Counted from the stretch's first letter, positions 37,987 through 53,000 are shown. The stretch: DNA of 64,000 nucleotides from Lates calcarifer (GCF_001640805.2 NC_066852.1:10028194-10092193); one strand, 5' to 3'. Notes: generated from the letters alone by a model not told the origin. Numbers and translations: made by a program.

Positions 37987-40527
37987 CTCTGGGCAGATTT
38001 GCAGCGAGGCATCAGGCATACTGAGTCTGCGTACAAATCCACTTCCACTGGTGAAGAAGCGGTCAGCACCACTGCCCCAGGTGCCACTGATGGGACGTCC
38101 TGTGTTGTAGAACATGAAAGTGTCACTGCCAGAGGTGGCTGTCAGGCAGGTCTTGTAGCAGTAAGTCTTTGTTAGGGAGCCATTCCCACGCACTTCGATG
38201 TAATGAGGCTCCACTTTAAGGTCTCTGCGAAGCACCACATTGTTATTAGGTTGTGCCCCGGCTCCACCGCTGCCTCCCCCACCTGCACTTACACTGCTGC
38301 TCCCGCCATCTGGAGGGGGCTTCTGTGACACACAGCAAGGGGAGCAGGACCCAGGCTGGGTGCAGTAGGCGTGACAGCGGACAATGGCCAGCACCACCAC
38401 AGTGACCAGGAAAACAAAGGTGGTGGCGCTCAGTGCCACAATCAAGTACAGTGTCACGTTGGAGAAGACCAGTGGGCTGTGAGGTCTCATGATCCTCTTG
38501 GGGTCAGGGACCACTTTGGGTGGCACTTCCATGACTGCCACGTTAATGGTGGCGGTGGAGGACAGGGCAGGCTGCCCATGGTCCTTCACTAGGACGGTTA
38601 GAGCAAAGGAAGTGGAGTTGTCCTCCAGGATCCTCCGAGTGGTTCTGATCTCACCGGTGTGTTCGTGCACCTTGAACAAGTCCAGGTCAGTGGCTGTCTC
38701 CAGCACGTACACCAACCAGGCATTTGGACCAGCATCTGCATCATATGCCACCACTTTGGTCACCAAGGCACCAGGCTCTGCATTCTTTTGTACTGTCTCC
38801 AAGGAGCGTGTGCCATTGCCGGGAGGGTTGACTATCAGCGGTGCATGGTCATTCTGATCCATTATGTAGATGTAGACAGTGGCGACGCGGCTTAGAGGAG
38901 GAATGCCCCCATCTTGGGCTTTGACCTGGAAGTGAAACTCTCTCAGTGACTCATAGTCAAAGGCTCGCAGGGCATAAGCCTCCCCTGTATCGGCCTTAAC
39001 AGACACATACGAGGTGACAGGGATGCCATGGTTGTTGTCATTGAGCACTGTGTAGGTGATGCGTGCATTCTCTTTGATGTCTGCGTCTTGAGCTTTCACC
39101 GTACACAAAGAGGCCCCGGGGGCATTGTTCTCAGCCACATAGACTGTATATGAAGTCTGCTCAAATCGCGGTGGGTTGTCATTAACATCAGCCACATCCA
39201 CCTGTATGGTCTTCTGGGAGGAGAGGGGAGGATTGCCTCCGTCTGTGGCACTCAAAGTGACATTGTAGGCATCGGTGGTCTCACGGTCCAGGAAGGCTGA
39301 GGTAACCAGAGTGTAGTAATTTCTGAATGACTTGATCTTGAAAGGAAGGCCTGCTGGGATCTCTAGGCTCACCTGCTTGTTCGCGCCAGAGTCTCGATCA
39401 GTAACGCTAATGAGGGCCACGACTGTGTCTGCGCGGGCGTCCTCCCTCACTGGGCTCGACAGGGATGACAGCACTATCTGAGGGACGTTGTCATTCACAT
39501 CCACCACCTCCACCACTACCTTGCAGTGCGCTGCCACGGCCCCAGGTCCCTTGTCCATCGCCTGGATGTACATCTCATAGGAGTTGGTCTCTTCATAGTC
39601 AACATTGCTCCTCACTCTTATTTCTCCTGTATTAGTGTCCATGCTGAACATCTGCCTCACTCTCTCTGGAGTGTAGCTGCTGAAGGAGTAATAAACCTCT
39701 CCATTTGTGCCCTCATCCAGATCCGTTGCATTCAGTTTAATTACCAGGGTGTCTTTGGGTGAATTTTCCAACAGCTTCACCTTGTACACTGAGCTGTCGA
39801 ACAAGGGAACATTGTCATTTGAGTCCAGGACCCGGACGTTGATTTTAGCAGTGCCCGTTTTCTCTGGTGTCCCACCATCCACAGCACTTATAATTAATTG
39901 GTGGTAAGGCGTCTGTTCACGATCAAGGGGCTTTTTGAGCACAAGCTCGATGTGCTTTGTATTTAGGGAGGGTTTGTTAGATACCAGCGCGAAATGGTCG
40001 TTTGTGCTGAGCTGATACATACGAACTGAATTGGACCCTATGTCTGGGTCCTGAGCGTTTTCAATCGGGTAACGAGACCCCGGTAAAGCAGATTCTGTGA
40101 TTTCCAGTTGATACTCGTCTCTGGGGAACTGCGGCGCATTATCATTGGCATCCACGATCTCCACCTCGACATGGTGCACCTCAGTGGGGTTTTCGACCAG
40201 CACCTCCAGATTAATGAGGCAGGTGCTGGATAAATCGCACAGTGCTTCCCTGTCGATCCTTTCATTGACAAGTAATTTCCCATTTTTGGGGTTGACAATC
40301 ACGTAGCGTTTACCGCTGTTGGAGGTTACCTTAATTTTTCGGGTGGCGAGCTTTCGAATATCCAGCCCCAAGTCATGCGCCAGATCACCGACCAGTGCCC
40401 CATTTTCTAGTTCTTCCGTAATAGAATATCGTAATTGTCCACACGAAAGGCCACAAAATAAGGAAAATATCACAAAATAAAAAGGCACATTATTCCCTAG
40501 CCAGTTGCATATCCCCGCCACAGCCAT
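37987..40527 (-). CDS. pcdhac2: Protocadherin alpha-C2 variable exon
   Basis: Single-exon ectodomain, transmembrane and proximal tail: 847 codons, then a phase-0 donor (CCAGAG/GTGTGT). Signal peptide about 1-30. Six cadherin repeats follow, with linker motifs DANDNAP (126-132), DSNDNVP (235-241), DVNDNVP (343-349), DVNDNPP (447-453) and DQNDHAP (557-563). The transmembrane helix is about 692-716, with a Cys-rich segment after it. The tail block VEPHYIEVRGNGSLTKTYCY and then SGSDTFMFYNTG is nearly identical to mammalian PCDHAC2, so the isoform call is strong. The mature isoform with CE1-3 would be 999 residues. Role: homophilic neuronal adhesion and identity; C-type isoforms are broadly expressed. 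The start is favoured by good Kozak context (G at -3, G at +4). A Gly/Ser-rich insert (about 741-760) is fish-specific as far as I can tell. Confidence 0.95.
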
Positions 40528-40538
40528 TGCAAGCTCAT
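40497..40538 (-). other. Upstream ORF overlapping alpha-C2 start
   Basis: An ATG at 40538, 11 bases upstream of the main ATG and out of frame, opens a 13-codon ORF ending in TAG at 40497-40499. It overlaps the main start. Its context is weak (C at -3, A at +4), so leaky scanning would be expected. Confidence 0.4.
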
Positions 40539-41420
40539 AGGATCCGCAGACGGATTAAACGCAGCCTTCCGCCTTTTTAGCTTGCAGTATCTTGCATCCC
40601 AGCACCTCATTAAGGTGGGCTAATTGGTCTCCCGGTAAACGAAACAGAAGCGGCTCATCCATTGTGTGTCCCGGCTGAGGTGAATCCTCTCCAGCGCACC
40701 CATATTTCCTTTGTCCGTGATGCGCTTTTTTGTCTCCAATGCGCGCTGCTGACGGGTGTGTTTCCCTGCCGCTGGAGCTGTGAGATCCGTCAAGGCTGTC
40801 GAAATTCGCCCCTAAGAAACCGGAAAAGAAAAACACACTTTTCAAAATAAAGCGATAAAAGTGCCACTTTTTCCCCTCAACTGTAAGTTTAGCTGTCGTA
40901 TGCGTGGACTTAAACCGGAGGGGTCCGACTAGTTTATTATGTTATGTACTGAAACACATGGTTGTGAGTCATAGTTTGGCGGGGGTTTCATTAAATTTCG
41001 AATCACAACGTTTTAAATCAAGTATTAAATCGTTTCGTCCATAGGCTTTCTAGAATGAATAAACCCTTGTTTTTGATATACGATACTGCTCTTAATTTGC
41101 TTTAAATGGCCGTAAACAATGCTCTGTGTTAATGAAATGTGTTTTATTAATATTTTTAGAGCACGGTTTGCGAGCTCGATTACCGCGGGATTATTTTGAA
41201 AAACAGTAACCGGATATTATTTAATCCAATGTGGTTGACTTGATCTTGGAAGGACCGTATCCCACCCTAGCGCGCACTCAGACTCCAGCTCTCTCCTCTC
41301 CACTGTGGCGCAGCTCCCCTCCTCCCTCCCCACCCATTTCTCTCCTTTTATCCCTCCATTGCGACGTCGGTGTATGGTCTGGGGAGCTAATAAGCGACCG
41401 ACACATTAAAGCATCCCCAG
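40528..41420 (-). promoter_or_regulatory. CpG-richer 5' flank of alpha-C2
   Basis: CpG dinucleotides are much denser here than in the AT-rich surroundings, especially 40540-40830 and 41160-41400. An inverted CCAAT is at about 40736. No TATA box was found. Alpha-C2 promoters in mammals lack the conserved CGCT element of the other isoforms; none was recognised here. The transcription start was not placed. Confidence 0.45.
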
Positions 41421-44400
41421 AATAAAGAAAGGCGACCCCACAAAAACGGCTATAGCCTTTAAGTGTGTGTGCAAGATTCAGTGACACAAGTCATTCATTT
41501 CATGAATCAGAATTTCTGTGCAGGACACGACTGAAAAAAATTATGGTTTGATTACTTAAATTGGGAATATAACCCGAAGATTTGGCTCATGCGTTTTAAT
41601 TTACCGGATTTACTGTTGCTCATAAAGGCAAGGTCAGGGCTGATCTACAGAGTATTCCACATCACCACCCTCCCTCAAAAATGAAAGACATAAGGGGAAA
41701 AACGTGGTCACAAACACAGACACATGTTTGGGGACTCGCGTATGTTTGTCTTCCTTTGTCTGTGTTGGAGTCGTAAGGATGGTTCATTTGCCGGTAGCGA
41801 TTCTGCGGCGCAGCTCACCGCATGGCGAGCGTTTGGGCAGCATTGAAAGCATCGCACTGACAATCACAACCTTCCCTCCACATGGATCACTGTCAGTGGT
41901 AGACTTCAGACTGTCAGGTCACATAATCGTATTTCAGATGCCTGTGGTGGACCCCATAAAGCAGAAGTCTCGTTTCCTCTCTCTAGAATATACCCCGAGG
42001 AGAAACATGATATAGGGTCCTATATGGACACGGAAATAAGACGGCTGATGGTGTGCTGAAGACATCCTAATATCAAATAAATAAACACTGTGGCTGTATT
42101 ACACACTATAGCCTACAGGTCATGGAGTAGGCTATTTGCCTTTGTCATATAGAGTGAAAATCCCACAGACTGCAATTAAAAGGTTCATTCTTATGTTTCC
42201 ATTCCTCAAGAAACATCCTATTTTCACTGACTCTGTAAAATGAACTTCTAGGAATTAGTCCACAAATCCTAGAGCTGGTAGCCTAAACTACTAAAACTAA
42301 ACTTATGTTACTACATGTTCACCCTCTTGATTAACTGGAGGATCTCAATGATCCATACATGTGATTGTCTGTGTGTTACAAGATGATTGATAACATAGTT
42401 AAAGTCTAGTTAACCCTGCAGAGAGATAATAAGAACCACTCAATACAAAGCAGTTCTAAGGCATTGCAGTGTTAATGGCAGTTTGCAGTTCTCAAAGGTG
42501 TTGTCATCCACAGGATGTGAGTGCTCCCTAAATGGTTTGATGGACACAAAACTGATCTAAACCACATACCACTGCTCTCCACCTATCCAGCCTACAAGAC
42601 AGCATTTCCCAGTGCTTTCTTTAAAATGTAACTTGATTGTCTTCCAGTGTGACTATGGTACCGCGTCTTGATAACTCATTGCTAAGGTGGATTCAGACTG
42701 AACAATTTGTGGTCAGACTGCCATTTTTTTTGCACTTTTAGCCTTTTGCTTTGATCTCACACAAACCTCTCTCTCAAACTGGAAAATAATGGAAGTTATA
42801 AAGAATGCACAGGAGCTGGAGGTCACGTATCAACAGAATATTAGTTATATACATTGCTTTGTGTTTGTGTATATGTGTATGAATTTTGTGTCAGAAAATC
42901 AGCCTTGATCTCAGGGCTGGTCTGTCATAACGTTAATTAAAATTCTCTGACAGGCCATATTTTTCAACTGTTGAGTATTTATTATAGGAATGTGTGGCAA
43001 AGGAAAGGAAATCACTTAAGCACCAGGGACAGTTCCTCAGGCTCGGGCTCACTTTGGACCTGGAAAAATCTGAGCACATCTGTATAATGACTGGCTATGT
43101 TGGCGATGTTGGGATCTTCAGATAAGCTAAGTTAAGCTCATAATAGAATTAAGATAGATGTAATGAAGATGTATAACTTATGTTAATAGTAATTAGATTT
43201 GTTATTTACAAAGCCAGACGTGATGGTCATTTGTATCACAATCTCTATTTACTGAAGATTAAAATGTAATCACTGGGTATGTTAATAAGAAAAAATGATA
43301 TATTAGATTATGTATATATACATACACCATAAACAATATGATTAGAATACCCACTAGCAGGTGTAACAGCAGTCCTTACAGTATTTGTATTGATGTGAAT
43401 GTATTTTCTATGTATGTTTACCACTTAAATAGGTACTGTTATGGAGACATATTGAAGGAGCAAGTGAGTCATAAAAAATGGGACTAAACAGGGATTGCTA
43501 GGTCAGTAACCACAGCTCTCTTGTGTAAAATTTGGGGTAGAGCCTAGAGATAACAGCAATCAGACAGTGAATGAATTAGCAGCCATGGCTACGTGTACCA
43601 AAAAGGAAACTGGAGGGATGTCACTGAATATGGAGCACACAGCTTTTAGCTGAGTAACAATGAATGTCTTGGTACAAGCAATATATTAATTGAAAATAAA
43701 GAGTCAGATCCAACATTTCATTGTGAAAGCGGAGCTACGTTATTTTAGGCTGAAGCTAAGATGTGGGAAATCTGTCCAAAGCAGACAAGCAAAGTCGGTC
43801 ACAACAGCTGGCAGGGCAAGGCTGTCCTGATAGCCTTAAGCAGAATAGATCACTGGCTGAATGCTTCCAATGGAAGAGGGCCATAATGGCTCTTTTGAAT
43901 AATCTATGCAGAGTCAGCTGGACCACTGTAAGATGTTGCCATAAGAACATAAGTTTTATCAAATGTTTTTTTTTTTAATTAATTAATACAACAATATCTA
44001 TAATATAAATTACAACAAAAGTCAAAACAAGAGCAGGGAAATATAAGAAAATAAAGAGAAGCAGGTGGAATCTAGCCTGGATTTTTTACACTGAGAATTG
44101 CACTGAATTTTTCAAGCTGCCCATGGGATTTACACTGTATGTGTTTAGGCTAATCAAGCAGCATAGTTCTGCAAACTGTGTCTAGGTTTGCTGATTATTT
44201 ATTATTCTGCTGTGTTGATGGGAACAGGAAACACTCATCTTATGCAATCAGGGCAAAATTGTAAGTTCATTGTACTTTAGTTTAAAAAAAAAAAAAAAAA
44301 CAACTATGAACCTTGTAGTGTTGGAGTTTGACTTCTAAATTAACTGGAAACACACTCATCCACACACTGGCTGCACAACAGATTAGCAAAACATATGTGT

Positions 44401-46904
44401 TATATTCATGGAATTTGAATTGATAGAAAATGCATTTACATTCAAATATGCACTTCTGATTGTTCACCTGCCTGGTTATAGGAGCCATTTTGGATTTTTT
44501 TGCATAAGACTCAGAAAATATTGTTTCCATAGCAACAGCAATTTGATGAATGTTTCAGAGCCAGTTGTGATCAACACTCAAAATTAGATGTACTGTCCCC
44601 ACACAAAACTATGCTGATTTACATGCCAATATAATGGGAAGTCTATGGAAGCAACGTTAGGCACACCAAAAAAGGAATATTATGACATTCCTTTGCAATT
44701 TACATTATTTATCCAAATATGCATTTTAATAAGAGCTGAATTACTGGGCAGCAGAATGGAGTTGTGGTTGTAGAGACAGCTGCAGTGTCCTTGAGCAAGT
44801 CTGTGTTTGTCTGATCATCTGAAAATTGAATGTGATGCAAATTGTCTAAAAGATTCAGGTTTACCTATAAGACCTTTGCAGTGTGAAAGAATATAATGAT
44901 CCATCTTTGTGTAAGTTTTTAGACAGATGTGGTTGTTTTGCCAAAATATGCAGTGCAGTTCATGTGCTGGATTCCAGCTCATATGCAGTCAGTTAAAAAA
45001 AACAAAAAAACAAACAAACAAAAAAAAAAAACAATAACCAGCACAGAATGGCCACCAAAGTCTACTGCAGCAGTGGTCCCATGGCAAGGGCAGCCACACA
45101 CATAAATAACCTGCCACAGGCGTCACTTAAGATGGAGCCTAAATCACACTGCACTCGACTCCATCACAGCACTCCATCAGCCTGGCCTCCAGATCAGCAT
45201 AGACTGCTTTAGTTGCTGTTTCCCCTGTGATTGTGAAGCCTGTTCCTTATTAATGCCTACACTTATTTGCATAAATACTGCAATAATCAAGCTATAAATT
45301 CTCTCTAATCTACAGCAGCATTTATCTCATCAAAACAAACTCTTACTGATGTAATATACAGGCAACAAGACAGATAAAATCACAGACTTTACAGATGCAG
45401 TAATAGATTTATATTTCTGTCTAGTCCGCCGTGTGTCTCTAAATCAGAGTGTCAACCTGTTCGTATCTATTTCTGCTGCAATGCAATAACTGTTTTATCA
45501 TCTCTCGAAGCGCAGTCACGAAACAAAACAAATGACACATCACTCCTCCCTCTGACCTCTGTTAGAGCAGCACATTACTGGACACTTCCTCTTCACTTTT
45601 ATCCCTCCAACTGTCGTGCGAGTCAAAGCTCTAGGTGATAAGACTCATGACCCCATTGTGCATGGGCTCCAGCCAGGGTATCCTCCCTGCTGATCTGACT
45701 CACTCATACAAATGGGTCACCCACAGCCCATCTCACACTTTGACTGATATTGCTGCAACCTCTAATAGCAACACTGGATTATAAATAAAACAACATCCAT
45801 AGGTAAAAGTGATGATTTATTGACTTACCATCGACCTCTACTGTTCTGAACTGATAAATTTCTCATTTCTGTTCTAGTCGTGTCATTGGCTTTGGTCATA
45901 ATCTCTGTAAATTCATTTATGACTTAAATGACTTGTACATTTGCACACGGCTGCACTGATAAACTTGTCTAGCCGGTAAAGGTGTTCTGACGTGGCCTAA
46001 TTATATCAGTGCTATAGAATCTATTTTTAATGATAATAACTGTGGTTTGCACTGATTATAACAGTAATCACCTCACCCACCTTTTATCACACAGGATGAC
46101 ACATCACTAACCCCCACATTCATATTTCAGGCCTACCAACACAGACAGAGGGCACCAGAGAACACCTCCTTCTTAACAGCAACTGCATGCCAAAGTATGA
46201 ATTGACTGTTGCCATCTGCAGTCTTAAGCAGGGAACTGGTCTCCTAATACTGAGGACTACTATTTAGGACAAAAACATTACCTGCCTTTTATATAAAAAA
46301 AATGAGATCAGATGCTTGTCAGAAAGTATATGCACATGCACATACACATTTTGAGACAGATCTGAAATGGACTTCCTTGGATTTTATAGCAACCAAATGT
46401 AGACAACACTGAGCAAATCCATATAATCTGGTTAAAATATGCTTAAGCAGCTTGCGCCAATCTCTCAGAATATCCATTTTTAATATTCTAATCCAGTACT
46501 CAGCAGAGAAACACACTTACTGGATCAATACACTGCTGTCTACTAGTCTAACTCAATGCAAACAAAAGCAGGGACAAGTAATTTATGATGACGCTCAAAG
46601 ACTATGAAATAAAAGCACTGCACAAAGAATCTGTGATGATGTATAATGGGGTGCTTAATTGCATATCTCATCAAGACCAGAAGTCATCATCTGAATAAGG
46701 TTGTGCTGCTACTTAACTGTGGAGAGGAGAAAGTTTTTCAGTGAGTGATGAGAGCACTGTGAAAGATTCCAAGGCTACAAGAGCTCTTATTGGCACCTAA
46801 CAAAGATGCTGGTGGTCAAGAAACTCCTAACCTCCTCAGCCTATACTGTACTGTACATATATAGACAATTCTAACAATGTGCACAGTCAATTCATTGATT
46901 TTCT

Positions 46905-47015
46905 GGTCTGGCCTGTGTTTGTTCAGAGTCATGCTGGGACTAGATGCACTGTTGTCACCAGTTCATCGCAGGGCCAGTCAGTACACCTTACCTGCATGTT
47001 TTTGGACTGTAAGAG
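46905..47015. repeat. Fragment of fish LINE/SINE 3' tail family
   Basis: TTCATCGCAGGGCCAGTCAG followed by CCTGCATGTTTTTGGACTGT matches the antisense part of the repeat also present at 56574-56880 and 60937-61066. Confidence 0.55.
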
Positions 47016-49614
47016 CAAACCTTAGCATGATAGCCATTTAACATCACTTCTTTCGTGCTATTTGAATCATTGAACAAATATGTCTGTGGCTTTTCACACC
47101 TGCCCCCACACACTACATTTACCTACAATACTGTACAGAGAAAGAAATGAAATACATAAATAAAAAAAATTACAGGGTGTCCTGCAGAGCAAATTGTTTA
47201 ACTGTAAAATTTCCAATTTTACCTTCAAGCAAACAGTGTAATAAAGAAATTACACTATTGCACACCAGTGTCCATGTTTATCACAGCTGCGTTGCACAAC
47301 ACTTTCAGAACTATGAGCAACACCAGTTCTAAGCATGTGGCTTACCGGGGAGAAGAATTGATGGCCAAGTATTACAGCGATACTCAGCACACATGAATGT
47401 AGCCACAGGTGCACTGCTTATTTCCACTGACCTACTTCTGATTCTTTTAAAGCACAAGTAACCAGAGGACCTTAAGGCTTTTTACTATAGTATTACTAGT
47501 TTTGCAAAGTGCCTGAGTGGTAAAGTGAGTAGGGATCATTGCTGTACCACCTATCCAACATAACATATAACTGTATGGAATTTCATATTCCAAATGTGCC
47601 AGATTACCACTTCATTAGATTACTGTTTTATTCTATATGGTAATTTCAGTTAAGCTTGAAACTCAACTTGAAGTTTTATTGATATCCTGGAACTATAAGA
47701 TGTACACTATCTATCCAAATACGCTGGATGTGAGCAAATGTGCTTGCATTTCTAATTAGTAATAATAAGTTAATCCATTTCAAAGGCAGACAGCAAAGGG
47801 AAACTTGCAGGCATCCACTATGATGGGAATTGCTTCCTGTCATACAAATTCATGGGGCCCTTACACATGAGTCTCCTGCAGGACTACAGACTGAAAGCCC
47901 TGTGTGGTCACAGTGAAGAGCAGACTATGCAATTTGGCTTTAGGCCTTTACTAATCCTGACAAAGCTATTATTTGTCTGCTTCTGCAATGTGAACTGCAG
48001 GCGCATCGCCTTTATTTAGTTTTCAATTTCCAAGAATTAGTACAGAGTGTTATACAGAGAAACTGGGTCAAAATGTGTGTATGTGTGTGAGAGAGAGGGA
48101 GAGAGATGCATGTGTGTCACATTCCAGAACCCACTTTTGATAACTTCAGTTTCATTTTTCATCACAGACACAACAGAAAGACAGATTAAAAAGCTTTATT
48201 CAAACTAGCATGATCAGGCAGAACATTTAAGCCAAATAGGCAACATCAAAATCTGACAATTAACTAGACTTGAAAATAAAGCAAGGCCATTCTCTCCCAT
48301 ACTATCTTTGATCCACTAAGTGGGATGGAGCTGGATTACGTTTGATGCAACTCTCAAAGCATACTGTACAATCTGACTGGCAAATCAGCAGAGGAAAAAA
48401 ACTGAGCTATGTACACAAATTAGAAATAACACATTTTTACTTTACCAAGCACAAGCACCTCCTGTGCCATTCAATCACAGTGAATACAGAAGATATCAAA
48501 AAAGTCTACTGTATAAAAAACACAAAGTATAAAGCAGTTCCATTTACAATAAATGCATCTACTGGTTCTAAGTAGAACACCTGTTCTGAAACCAAAAGGC
48601 TGAGTCCCTATTCAACAACTCCTCAACAATTTAAGGTGGTATTTTCTCATGGGGATTACTGTAATTTGTAATACTGTATAAAATGCCATTATTTCATTCA
48701 ACAACAGTCACCTATATCTTTTACAATGTGGAAGGCACGCAAGGAGCTCATCATATGTCTAATTTATTCTTTCTTTAAACACTGTTGGAATCAGCCAGTT
48801 CAGGCAATGACTGCACATAGAACATGTACTCCACAGCAAGAGATCCCTCATTAAGTGACATCTTTGGTCTGACAGACAGACAGCCAGCTGTGTTTGTGTC
48901 TGAGCAGCCTGGTGTGACAGTGAGAGAGGAAAAGAGAGGTTAGATTTCACCAACTCAGAATATGTTAACTTGATACATCCGAATACTGCGATCACATTTA
49001 GATTCAGTGCATATTTCAAAGTGCTGTCATCTGCTCAATACCTTTTATGCACTCCCTATGTGATCAGCAGTGTTTTTTTTTTTAACTTGCAGAGTCAGCA
49101 CTAGAATACTGTAACTATATATAACACCATGTTCCCCCTCTCGCAATCCAATATCTTTTCTCTAACCAATTAGATTTAATAATTTAGCACCCTAATGAGT
49201 GCTCCTAATAAGCTCCTTGTTTTTAAGAAATCAAAGTCCTGGGCTTCACAGTAGTGCAACAGCGCTACCTTTGAGGTCAAGAAAAGTACTTTTGTTTCAG
49301 GTTAACTCATATGTACACTATCAAAACAACATCATATGCACTAAACTACAAATATGCAACACAAAATGCCTTTAAAGAAGCTCACAAAAGCAGCATTAAA
49401 AGTTAATACATAAAATATCTATAAAAACATGAATATTCATCAAACAACACCTTGCCGTATATTCCCTTGTACCATGGCAAAGCTAAATACATTTTAATAT
49501 TCTTGCTCTTTTCAATAAACAGAGTATTTATCATTACAAAATATTTTTTTTTTATTTCCACTGTAATTGTATTTTTTTAAATTGATGAATATAATTTGCA
49601 CTGAATAAATGCAG

Positions 49615-50025
49615 TTAAAGGAGCTATTTGTAAGTTTTCTCTGCCACCAAATATGTTTTTGAGGGGTGCTTCTGGTGGTGATGGTCACTTGCCAAGAGCT
49701 CCAGCCATTGTTGCGTTTACAGCACAAGAGGTTAGAATACACCCTCTGAGTAGTGCTAGTTCTTCAAGGCAGTCTGGACACTGCAGTGAAGCAACATCAG
49801 AAAGTGATGGGCTGGCCTAGCCAGGGCTAGCTGGTTAGCATGCTAACTTCAGTCGAAGAAAACACTGGCATTGCTTTCCACAGCTGGAGATAGTTCTTTT
49901 AGAGTAAAGAAATTAAATTTGATACTGAACCCCCACAATGTTTTCTTCTAGATTGGTGAGTTAACAGCTGTTACTGCTAACATTAGCTATGTTGCAATAG
50001 CAAAACTTACATATAGCACCTTTAA
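49615..50025. mobile_element. 411 bp TIR element (MITE)
   Basis: The ends are inverted repeats: TTAAAGGAGCTATTTGTAAG at 49615 onward, and the reverse complement of the right end gives TTAAAGGTGCTATATGTAAG. About 22 of the first 25 bases agree. There is no coding capacity inside. TTAA begins and ends the element, which would fit a TTAA-targeting (piggyBac-like) or similar nonautonomous element; target duplication is not clear. Confidence 0.7.
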
Positions 50026-53000
50026 TATTTGAATTACCAGTTTTATCAGCCTGGGAAAAGTCAGTTACAATTAAGTTGAGAAGATAATAGCTTATATTTG
50101 TGATAAGCAAAAACTTGTCACAAAGAGAGGTGACTTGTCATTTGACCCTGTTTTTGAAAAATATGGTTTATCTTGTTTAAATGTTTTACCTGGTGCCCAT
50201 CCTGGCCCCACCACAGTTTGTGATGTCAGAGTGCCACTGAATAAAAATTTGACCTGAGGACACACCTCCCTCATGCACCCTCGCTCACTCAATCCAACAA
50301 GAACAGACAGCCTGATACAGTTAAGACATATGTTTTTTTCCCTTGGTGGGGGGGGGATCAATATTGCAGTGTTGTTGTGTCTCCCTAATACTGCCAGATA
50401 ATTATGTATGTGCCCAGTCAGATACTTTACGACAGCACAGATGTGTATAAAGTATAAACTGCACACCTGATGTTGTGATGAAGGTGTCAAAAACCTACAC
50501 AGTATCTACAATCGAATAAAGAGAGAAATGGTGTCTCCTATGTTTGTATATTTGCTTGTTTTTTTTCATTTTCCATTTTTCTTTTCTTTCATTCTCTTTT
50601 TGTCATTTTCACACATTCATCACTGTTGAGTACAACAAACATTGTAAAAAAAAATCAAAAATTCAGTCATTTTCATTTGAGAGTTACTAGTTGACAGTAG
50701 AAATGTTCTATTTTAAAAGAAGAAAAAAAAAGAAAAACACCTAGTGCAAAGCCAGAATCAATGACATAACCAGCTACAGTTCATTATTTATGGAAGAATA
50801 TATTCACCCTGATTCATGTGTGTATTTATAATTAGACGTGTTTTGAATGTTTGCTTGAGAAATGTTGCATGATGGCAACTTAGTATATGGTGATCTACTG
50901 ATGGTTTCTAGAACGACAGCACACAGCGTAAACCCTGGAGAGAAGGCAAATTTGTCCACTGAGGAGCTTCAAAGCATTAAGGAGGAGGGGATGATTTACT
51001 ATATGAGGCCACTCTAGCAATGTCCAAGATATTCTGCCATAAATGATTTCAATTCTACGTCCAAGTATTTTTGAACATGTTGTAGAATCATGCAGATTCA
51101 TGCTTAAAAGAGAAAAAAGGTAGAAAGCTGAGGTGATTAGTGGTTTGATGTTTGTTATGGGGGGATTGGAGGAGCTAGAGAGAGAGAAGAGTTGGAGCAG
51201 AGCGACTGAGGGAGGACAGTTGTTTTACATCTTCTTTGTGAGTCACAGGGAAGAATTTCAGGCAGAGACTCCCACGAAGAGATGATTATATCATGGCAGT
51301 TCTCTTCTGGGTTCCTGCTGAGAGACGGAGCATAAAATTAGCAACAGCGGAAATTCTACCTAAATATAAACTTATAGAAAGTCCCCACTCATGCAACAGT
51401 GGATCGTGACTGGTTACTGCCACCATCGTTGACATGTCATTGGGCTTCAGGGACATTTAAATACAAGGGTAAATCAACACCTTGTTCCTATATTGTGTGT
51501 ATATTAGGTGAAGTTTTGCTGTTTTTTCAAATCAGTGTTTTTGAGTATTCACAGTTTTCAGCAAATCATCCATAGAAATCAGTCAGACTAACATTCAGAG
51601 CTAAAATAAAATATGACATAGCCATAGACTACTACTGGGAAGCAGAAGGTGTAAATAAAGCATGCACAAGCAGGCATCACAAAGTGCTATTTGGTATTTG
51701 GTGGGCCAATATTACAGCTAAAGAGGGGAAAAGGAATAGGCTCCATATTATTGTAGGGCATTGCCCACAGATTTGGTGTAGCTTGTGTGCAGGGATGTGG
51801 ACTCAGTTGATGCATTCACCGCTCACAGGTACCTTACACACTGACAGCCTATTCAGGACAATTCACTCTTTAATCCCTTTTTTGTCTATTTGTGCCATCA
51901 CTTTGCCCTGAATGTCTGCCAAGCTAGCCAGATGTGCACACCACAAATCTGACCAGCAGCCAGTTTTATTCTAATCTCAGCTCTCAGTATAAGCTGATAG
52001 GTTTTCTCACTTGAGAGACTGGCCAATTTAAATTTTAGTGCTCACAATAGTATTGCATTGGAGCAGTGTGTTGGATTTGTGAGGGACAGAACCTGACTGG
52101 AAATATCTGATTCTGCTCTGTTTTATCAGGAAAATGTGTTTACTAGGATTACACTAAAAATTTGCATTGGGAACTGTGACAAGTTTATCAAACCATTTTT
52201 TTAGCCAAACCAAACATGTATACCAAATAGAAAAATATAGAAAATGTCTACACAAGTATAGTGGCTCTACAGAATGTAGTTAGCAACCAGCATACCTCCA
52301 GTTGTAGAATGGACTTCCTTTCATTTTGAGTACTTAAGAACAGAAAAAAGAGACAAGTTCAGTGGTACGTGTGAAACTCAAACTCACTCTTGCAATAGAA
52401 ACACATACACACGCCTCACTCTCTCCATATGCACCTGTGCATTTATGCATACTCATAATGTTTAATCTCTCAGAGCATCACTTGTTTCAGTTTAGTCTGC
52501 AGGTCCAGCTGTACAAAAAATAAACAAACAACATCTGGATCAGTATCAGCACTTCTACACTGATTACACTCTACTGTGTGCAGGAGCACTGCCAGTAATT
52601 ATACAGACCCCCAGCACTATGCATCTCATTTAGCACAGCGATACGTCTTGTCCTTGAAGAGAACCCCTCCATGTCTGGGCTTCTTTGATGTACTCCCCCC
52701 ACTCTTACCCCTACTAGTTATGCTCTGCTTGTGTGTTATGCATCTGCTATAAATGACCTACATACTACATAAGACATCGAACAGTGGCACATTTTCAGTT
52801 TGGGGTGGGTGGTATTTGTTTGGCCTAATTATGCATTGAAAGTGCTGATAGCTTGCTCTGGAAATACACAGATAATGAACATCAGCATGACTATGTTCTT
52901 GTCTTAGTTGTGACTAACTGACCAGATGTTTTTTTTCTGTTGCCTTTGAAAACAGGTGCATGACTGTCAATTATATATTTTAATTTATAAGTGTAGTATG

